Assembly (NCBI GenBank): GCA_015654725.1
Contig: JAATGI010000112.1
Location: forward strand, 1-6,302
DNA: 6,302 bases
Source: Rhodospirillales bacterium
Lineage (GTDB): Bacteria > Pseudomonadota > Alphaproteobacteria > ATCC43930 > CGMCC-115725
Reading direction: 5' to 3'
Of the stretch, positions 5,750-6,302 are shown piece after piece (within the stretch, counting starts at the first letter, position 1; each line of letters starts with the position of its first letter). The position numbers and the translations under genes were made by a program. Under the pieces are notes generated by a model. It did not search any database. It worked only from the letters and a program-made list of their open reading frames with translations, and was not told where the DNA came from.

Positions 5750-6302
5750 TTACTCCCTTAAATCCCCGAAGAATTCCTTTACCCGGGCGAAGAAGCCTTC
5801 GGCGTCGGGGCTGGTGCGGCCCTTGTCGCCGGCGCGCTCGAACTCGCGCAGCATTTCCTGCTGCTGTTTGGTCAGATGCTGCGGCGTCTCGCCCGCGACC
5901 TCGATGAACATGTCGCCGCGCGAGGGCGAGCGCAGCACGGTCATGCCCTTGGCGCGCAAACGGAACTGATGGCCGGATTGGGTGCCGGGGGGAATGTTGA
6001 GGCGGGCGCGGCTGCCGTCGATGGTCGGTACTTCGAGCGCGCCGCCCAAGGCGGCGGCGGTCATCGAAATCGGCACCTTGCAATGGATGTTGGCGCCCTC
6101 GCGCTGAAAGAAACGGTGCGGCTTGACGTTGAGGAAAATATAAAGATCGCCGGCGCCGCCGCCGCGCACGCCCGCCTCGCCCTCGCCGGCGAGCCTGATC
6201 CGGGTGCCGTCCTCGACCCCGGCGGGGATCGTGACCGACAGCGTCTTTTCCTTTTTGATCCGGCCCTGGCCGCCGCAGCCGCGGCACGGATTGTCGATCA
6301 CG
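5750..6302 (-). CDS. dnaJ: Chaperone protein DnaJ, C-terminal part (gene continues beyond the window)
   Basis: DnaJ (Hsp40) delivers unfolded proteins to DnaK and stimulates its ATPase. About 184 C-terminal residues are present. They begin inside the last zinc-binding repeat (VIDNPCRGCGGQGRI, pattern CxxCxGxG). The C-terminal beta-sandwich follows: KTLSVTIPAGVEDGTRIRL, then LAGEGEAGVRGGGAGDLYI. Next come the second sandwich domain (ALGGALEVPTIDGSRARLNI, IPPGTQSGHQFRLRAKGM, GDMFIEVAGETPQHLT) and a tail ending FFARVKEFFGDLRE, typical of alphaproteobacterial DnaJ. The TAA stop is at 5752-5750. The J domain, Gly/Phe linker and first zinc repeats lie right of the window, and the GTG at 6301 is an internal valine, not a start. 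The next gene on the same strand starts 50 nt downstream with no clear terminator between, so some read-through is possible. Confidence 0.97.
   Translation of the reverse strand, partial: VIDNPCRGCGGQGRIKKEKTLSVTIPAGVEDGTRIRLAGEGEAGVRGGGAGDLYIFLNVKPHRFFQREGANIHCKVPISMTAAALGGALEVPTIDGSRARLNIPPGTQSGHQFRLRAKGMTVLRSPSRGDMFIEVAGETPQHLTKQQQEMLREFERAGDKGRTSPDAEGFFARVKEFFGDLRE

Noticed and set aside
5142..6287. 381-codon open frame on the - strand
   Set aside because: Its first half (6287 to about 5700) is an Arg/Pro-rich shadow of dnaJ in another frame. Only the part from the ATG at 5699 looks like a real protein.
1..6302. CRISPR array, tRNA or rRNA genes
   Set aside because: I saw no spaced direct repeats, cloverleaf arms or conserved rRNA stretches. 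The only clear repeats are the IS ends, the target duplication and the two short inverted repeats listed.

Overview
The window is GC-rich, and its two housekeeping proteins (GlnD and DnaJ) look alphaproteobacterial, most likely from the Rhodospirillales. That placement rests on remembered sequence character, not on a search. Two blocks of chromosomal genes face each other, and a more AT-rich accessory segment lies between them.

Left block (+ strand, 3-3300): nearly all of glnD, the bifunctional PII uridylyltransferase/uridylyl-removing enzyme. The stop is present, but the true N-terminus probably lies left of the window. It is followed 13 nt later by a small multi-helix membrane protein of unknown function, probably co-transcribed.

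Right block (- strand, 6302-5750): the 3' part of dnaJ, from the last zinc-binding repeat through the C-terminal substrate-binding domains.

Accessory segment (- strand, 5699-3306, visibly lower GC): an intact 185-residue helical/coiled-coil protein that I do not recognise. The ATG of a RelE/ParE-like toxin gene follows its stop codon directly (TGA|ATG). This layout suggests a toxin-antitoxin-type module with an unusually long candidate antitoxin. An inverted repeat in the dnaJ-to-module gap is a possible operator.

The toxin gene is broken twice. A complete IS4-family (IS50/Tn5-like) insertion sequence of 1532 bp (3570-5101) sits after its first 40 nt. The element has perfect 16-bp terminal inverted repeats and a 9-bp target duplication (CCGCGAAAG). 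The part beyond the IS also carries a one-base frameshift at a run of seven A/T pairs. Removing the IS, one target copy and one base of that run gives a continuous 97-residue RelE/ParE-like protein, so the original locus can be read in full.

The IS encodes a full-length DDE transposase with the Y-(2)-R-(3)-E-(6)-K signature. A hairpin surrounds its ribosome binding site and start codon and may limit read-through expression. I saw no tRNA, rRNA or CRISPR array.
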